Assembly: GCA_017478965.1 (NCBI GenBank)
Contig: JAFVCV010000013.1
Coordinates: 62,001-126,000, forward strand
Direction: 5' to 3'
Length of the DNA stretch: 64,000 nt
DNA from: Ruminococcus sp.
Lineage (GTDB): Bacteria > Bacillota > Clostridia > Oscillospirales > Ruminococcaceae
This document shows positions 60,626 through 64,000 of the stretch, piece after piece. Within the stretch, counting starts at the first letter, position 1; every line of letters starts with the position of its first letter. The position numbers and the translations under genes were made by a program. The notes below the pieces were generated by a model. The model saw only the letters and a program-made list of their open reading frames with translations, did not search any database and was not told the origin of the DNA.

Positions 60626-62896
60626 ATGTCAGAAACTAAGAATAAATACAGCGTACTGTCCGAATACTTTGGCCACCAGAGTTTCAGAGAAGGACAGGAA
60701 CAGCTGATAGACGCCATTCTTTCGGGCCGTGACGCTCTCGGCATCATGCCCACCGGCGCCGGTAAATCTATGTGCTATCAGATCCCGGCTCTGATGTTCG
60801 ACGGGATAACTGTGGTGGTCTCGCCGCTGATATCCCTTATGAAGGACCAGGTCAGTTCCCTTATCCAGTCAGGCATAAGGGCGGCCTATCTCAATACCTC
60901 ACTGACCCAGCAGCAGTATAATGCCGCCCTGCAAAACGCCAGACAGGGTATGTATAAGCTCATCTACGTTGCCCCGGAAAGGCTCTGTACTCCGTCATTT
61001 CTGTCACTGGCGGGCTATGTGAGGATATCCATGTTAGCTGTGGACGAGGCCCACTGCGTTTCTCAGTGGGGACAGGATTTCAGGCCCTCTTATCTGAAAA
61101 TACCCGAGTTCCTGAATCACCTTAGCTACCGCCCGGTGGTGAGCGCCTTTACCGCCACCGCCACTGATGCTGTCAGGGAGGACATAATAAAAAGACTCAC
61201 GCTCAGAGCGCCTAAGTGCGTGACCACCGGATTTGACAGGAAGAACCTGTATTTCGGCGTTGTCCACGCCAGGGACAAGTACAGCGAGACGAAGGAGATA
61301 GTTTTAGAAAACAGGGACAAGAGCGGCATCATTTACTGCTCCACCAGAAAAAATGTGGAGGCTGTGTGCGAAAAGCTCAACGCCGACGGCATACCCTGCA
61401 CAAGGTATCACGCTGGGCTGAGCGATAAGGAAAGGCGGCAGAACCAGGACGATTTCATTTATGAGAAGGTCCCGGTCATCGCTGCCACCAACGCTTTCGG
61501 CATGGGTATAGATAAATCGAACGTTGCCTACGTGGTCCACTATAATATGCCCAAGAACCTCGAAAATTATTACCAGGAGGCAGGCCGTGCCGGCAGGGAC
61601 GGCAATGAGGCGAAGTGCGTGCTCCTTTACAGCGGACAGGACGTGGTCACTAACAGATTTCTTATAGAAAATTCCAACGACAACCCGGAGCTTGGGGAGG
61701 AGGAGCTTAACGCCCACCGCCGCAGAGAGATGCAAAAGCTGGATAAGATGAACGCCTACTGCAATACCAGTCTTTGCCTTCGTCAGTTCATTCTGGACTA
61801 CTTCGGGGAGACTAAGCCCTGCACCTGCGGCAACTGCTCCAACTGCTCGGGCGAAACGGAGCTGAAAGACGTGACGCTGGAGGCGCAGAAGATACTTTCC
61901 TGCGTATACAGGCTCCATCAGCGCAACCTGCATTTCGGGGCCTCGGTGATCTCCCAGGTGCTGAGAGGGGCGAATACGGAAAGCGTAAAAAAATTCGGCC
62001 TTTCCACCCTTTCCACCTTCGGCATAATGGCTGGCTCCACCGAGACCTTTATCAGATCGGTCATAAGATTTTTAGCCGCCGACGGCTACCTTGCCGCCGC
62101 CGAGCACAGTACACTGACCCTTACAAGAGCTGCCGCAGATGTGCTCAGGGGGGAGAAGAAACTCAGCATGAGGACCCCGGCAGTCAGAAAGCGCAGCCGC
62201 CGGGAGGAGCTTTCCGCCGCCTTCAGCAAGGGCAGAAAGGGCCAGAGGGATAAGCTAAGCCTCATAGATACGGACCTTTTCGGCAGGCTCAGAGAGCTGA
62301 GGAAGACTTTGGCCGAAAAGGAGGGAGTGCCGCCCTATATAGTTTTCAGCGACACCGCACTGAGAGATATGTGCGTAAAGCTTCCCAGGACCCAGAGCGA
62401 GTTTCTTGAAGTCTCCGGGGTGGGGAAGGTCAAGCAGGAGAAATATGGCAGCGATTTCACCTCAGAGATAATCAGGTATATGAACGAGGGGCATACATAT
62501 AATGATAGCGGAGATGCTGCTGAGGAGGACCTGTTCGGGTATATCGCTGTTCATACTGACGAGCTCAGTGACAGTGATGAGGAGCTGACACTGGGGCAGC
62601 TCTGCGACGGGTTCCTTTCACAGCTAGGTATAGACGCAGACAAGAACGAGCTTAAAGACGCTGTCCAGAGCTGGCTGATAAACGAGAACTATCTGACGGA
62701 GAAGAAGGAAGACGGAAAGACCCGTTTAGCGCCGACGATACTGACGGAAGAGACGGGTATAGTGGAGCTTGAAAAGCTGTCCTCGGGGGGAAGGACATAT
62801 AAAGCCCTGGTCTTCCCAAGAGCAGCCCAGCAGTTCATGATAGAGAACATGAAAGAAATAGCGGAAAAAGCAAAAAACAATAAAAACTCACCGTGA
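60626..62896 (+). CDS. recQ: ATP-dependent DNA helicase RecQ
   Basis: A 3'-5' helicase of recombination and fork repair. Motif I is MPTGAGKSMCYQIPAL, motif II DEAHCVSQWGQDFRPSY, and the C-terminal helicase half has GIIYCSTRKNVEAVC and YYQEAGRAGRDG. The zinc-binding RQC region shows CNTSLCLRQFILDYFGE and CTCGNCSNC. The HRDC domain is near 570-650 (GVPPYIVFSDTALRDMC). ATG 60626 is chosen for AAAGGA before it; an in-frame ATG-like start at 60578 lacks a site. About 756 residues, with roughly 110 extra after the HRDC domain. Confidence 0.95.
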   Translation: MSETKNKYSVLSEYFGHQSFREGQEQLIDAILSGRDALGIMPTGAGKSMCYQIPALMFDGITVVVSPLISLMKDQVSSLIQSGIRAAYLNTSLTQQQYNAALQNARQGMYKLIYVAPERLCTPSFLSLAGYVRISMLAVDEAHCVSQWGQDFRPSYLKIPEFLNHLSYRPVVSAFTATATDAVREDIIKRLTLRAPKCVTTGFDRKNLYFGVVHARDKYSETKEIVLENRDKSGIIYCSTRKNVEAVCEKLNADGIPCTRYHAGLSDKERRQNQDDFIYEKVPVIAATNAFGMGIDKSNVAYVVHYNMPKNLENYYQEAGRAGRDGNEAKCVLLYSGQDVVTNRFLIENSNDNPELGEEELNAHRRREMQKLDKMNAYCNTSLCLRQFILDYFGETKPCTCGNCSNCSGETELKDVTLEAQKILSCVYRLHQRNLHFGASVISQVLRGANTESVKKFGLSTLSTFGIMAGSTETFIRSVIRFLAADGYLAAAEHSTLTLTRAAADVLRGEKKLSMRTPAVRKRSRREELSAAFSKGRKGQRDKLSLIDTDLFGRLRELRKTLAEKEGVPPYIVFSDTALRDMCVKLPRTQSEFLEVSGVGKVKQEKYGSDFTSEIIRYMNEGHTYNDSGDAAEEDLFGYIAVHTDELSDSDEELTLGQLCDGFLSQLGIDADKNELKDAVQSWLINENYLTEKKEDGKTRLAPTILTEETGIVELEKLSSGGRTYKALVFPRAAQQFMIENMKEIAEKAKNNKNSP

Positions 62897-62989
62897 CCCA
62901 GGTCTCCGGAAAGGGGTCCGGGGACAGCAGGCGTGGCCTGTCATAAAACGACAAACATAAACAAACGAATGTAAGCGGGGGAACTGAAA

Positions 62990-63940
62990 ATGAAAAAGAT
63001 AAGCATTAATAAGCTTAACCGCAAGGCCCTGGAGGCTAAGGCATTTATTGAAGAGTGTAACGAAAAGTATGAGAAAAAGCTTCGCACGGCAGCGGAAAGG
63101 ATAGCACAGGAGCATAAGCAAAGACCTATAATCCTCCTGTCCGGTCCTTCGGGGTCCGGCAAGACCACTTCTGCATTGAAGATAGACGATATGCTGGACA
63201 ATATGGGTGTGCATACCCATACTATCTCTATGGACGACTATTTTCTGCCAAAGGGTGAGTTCGACGACGTTCTCACCGAGGACGGCAAGCCGGACTATGA
63301 GTCCCCTCTGAGGATAGACATAAAAAAGCTCAGTGAGCATATGGAAAAGATCTCGAGGTGCGAGGAGGTAATGATACCTAAGTTCCACTTCTCCACCCAG
63401 ACCTCATCGGACGGCTATCTGTTCAAAAGAGGGAAGGACGATATAATCGTCTTTGAGGGTATCCATGCCCTTAACCCTGCCGTCACCGGTTCCGCCGGAG
63501 ACTTTGCAAGATGTATGTACGTCAGTGTCAGGACCAGGATCGAGCTGGAAAACGGCAGGCTCGTCCACCCATCTATGATAAGGGTCATGAGAAGGCTCAT
63601 ACGTGACGAGCTTTACAGAGGCCGTGGTCCCGCTGAGACTTTCGAGATGTTCAAGAACGTTTCACGTGGGGAGGATAAATACATACTGCCCTACAAGCAC
63701 AGGGCGGAAGAGTCCCCTGAATTCTCCATCGACACCTTCATCGCCTACGAGCCGGCGGTCTATAAGGATCTCCTTCTGGAAAAGATCAGGCAGGAAAGCA
63801 AGACCTATGAGGGCTTTGAGCGCTTTGAAACTATCCTCATGCTCCTGGAGGCCATTGACCCCATCGACCCTCAGCTTTGCGAAAGCGACTCGCTGGTAAA
63901 GGAATTTATCGGCGGCAGCGTTTATCTGGCAGGAAAGTGA
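62990..63940 (+). CDS. Uridine-kinase-like nucleoside kinase (PRK family)
   Basis: The 316-residue protein has the P-loop LLSGPSGSGKTTSALKI (about 49-65), SMDDYFLPKGEFDDV, PKFHFST and DIIVFEGIHALNP, all features of the phosphoribulokinase/uridine kinase family. An N-terminal helical region (1-45) precedes the kinase. This longer type, seen in clostridia, probably phosphorylates uridine or cytidine; the substrate is inferred. GGGGGAA lies before the ATG. It stands 93 bases after recQ. Confidence 0.87.
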   Translation: MKKISINKLNRKALEAKAFIEECNEKYEKKLRTAAERIAQEHKQRPIILLSGPSGSGKTTSALKIDDMLDNMGVHTHTISMDDYFLPKGEFDDVLTEDGKPDYESPLRIDIKKLSEHMEKISRCEEVMIPKFHFSTQTSSDGYLFKRGKDDIIVFEGIHALNPAVTGSAGDFARCMYVSVRTRIELENGRLVHPSMIRVMRRLIRDELYRGRGPAETFEMFKNVSRGEDKYILPYKHRAEESPEFSIDTFIAYEPAVYKDLLLEKIRQESKTYEGFERFETILMLLEAIDPIDPQLCESDSLVKEFIGGSVYLAGK

Positions 63941-64000
63941 GTTGTGTCCCTTGGATCTATGACCTGGCCGCTCCTGCGGGGACAGCGCACAGCTTTTCCC

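Overview
The window looks like chromosomal DNA of a Gram-positive clostridium, most probably Ruminococcus or a close relative in the Oscillospiraceae. The grounds are Spo0A and SpoIVB side by side, a Firmicutes-type S10-spc-alpha ribosomal operon, a two-gene minimal SUF system, a fructose-6-phosphate-aldolase-type transaldolase with split transketolase, and surface proteins with Ser/Thr/Glu-rich linkers and a sortase signal. The genus is inferred. Promoters are strikingly regular: most transcription units start with a TTGnnn box, 17 bases and a TATAAT-like box, and most end in clear Rho-independent hairpins, often shared by converging genes. No rRNA, tRNA, CRISPR array, prophage or insertion sequence was found.

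Layout. 1-4.8 kb: a gene tail (ParB-like), serS, guaB, and membrane proteins. 4.9-7.5 kb: sporulation genes spoIVB and spo0A. 7.5-24.4 kb: a very long leader and then 31 genes on one strand, rpsJ to rplQ, including secY, adk, map, infA and rpoA. The operon has several gene-free, hairpin-forming gaps that look like autoregulatory leaders. 24.4-27.6 kb: an alanine/sodium symporter and an SmsC/SmsB-like Fe-S pair. 27.7-31.6 kb, minus strand: an aminotransferase broken by a one-base frameshift, a lipoprotein and a sugar-nucleotide-epimerase-like protein. 32-36.4 kb: an MBOAT-like protein that seems to lack its catalytic histidine motifs, a short AlgJ/DHHW-like partner, a radical SAM protein and hisC.

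36.4-41.2 kb is a carbohydrate block: an AraC-family regulator, a divergent DUF4380 mutarotase-like protein, then transaldolase and both transketolase halves. A GCAATATTT element recurs at these promoters. At the transaldolase promoter two direct copies lie 21 bp apart and the nearer one touches the -35 box, the classic arrangement for an AraC-type activator. 41.5-47.2 kb, minus strand: a membrane EAL phosphodiesterase and an FtsX-type permease with a very long coiled coil and no ATPase beside it. 47.8-54.8 kb: a 2330-residue cell-wall protein with 14 SpaA-like repeats, an APESS stalk and an NPHTG sorting signal. 54.9-60.4 kb, minus strand: a methyltransferase/rimI/tRNA-methyltransferase operon, a zinc-ribbon membrane protein, and DUF4363 and DUF421 proteins. 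60.6-63.9 kb: recQ and a uridine-kinase-like protein.

The observations most worth following are the AraC-type operator array, the structured and apparently attenuated S10 leader, the other hairpin-bearing gaps in the ribosomal operon, the degenerate MBOAT/DHHW pair, and the giant adhesin with two tiny upstream reading frames.
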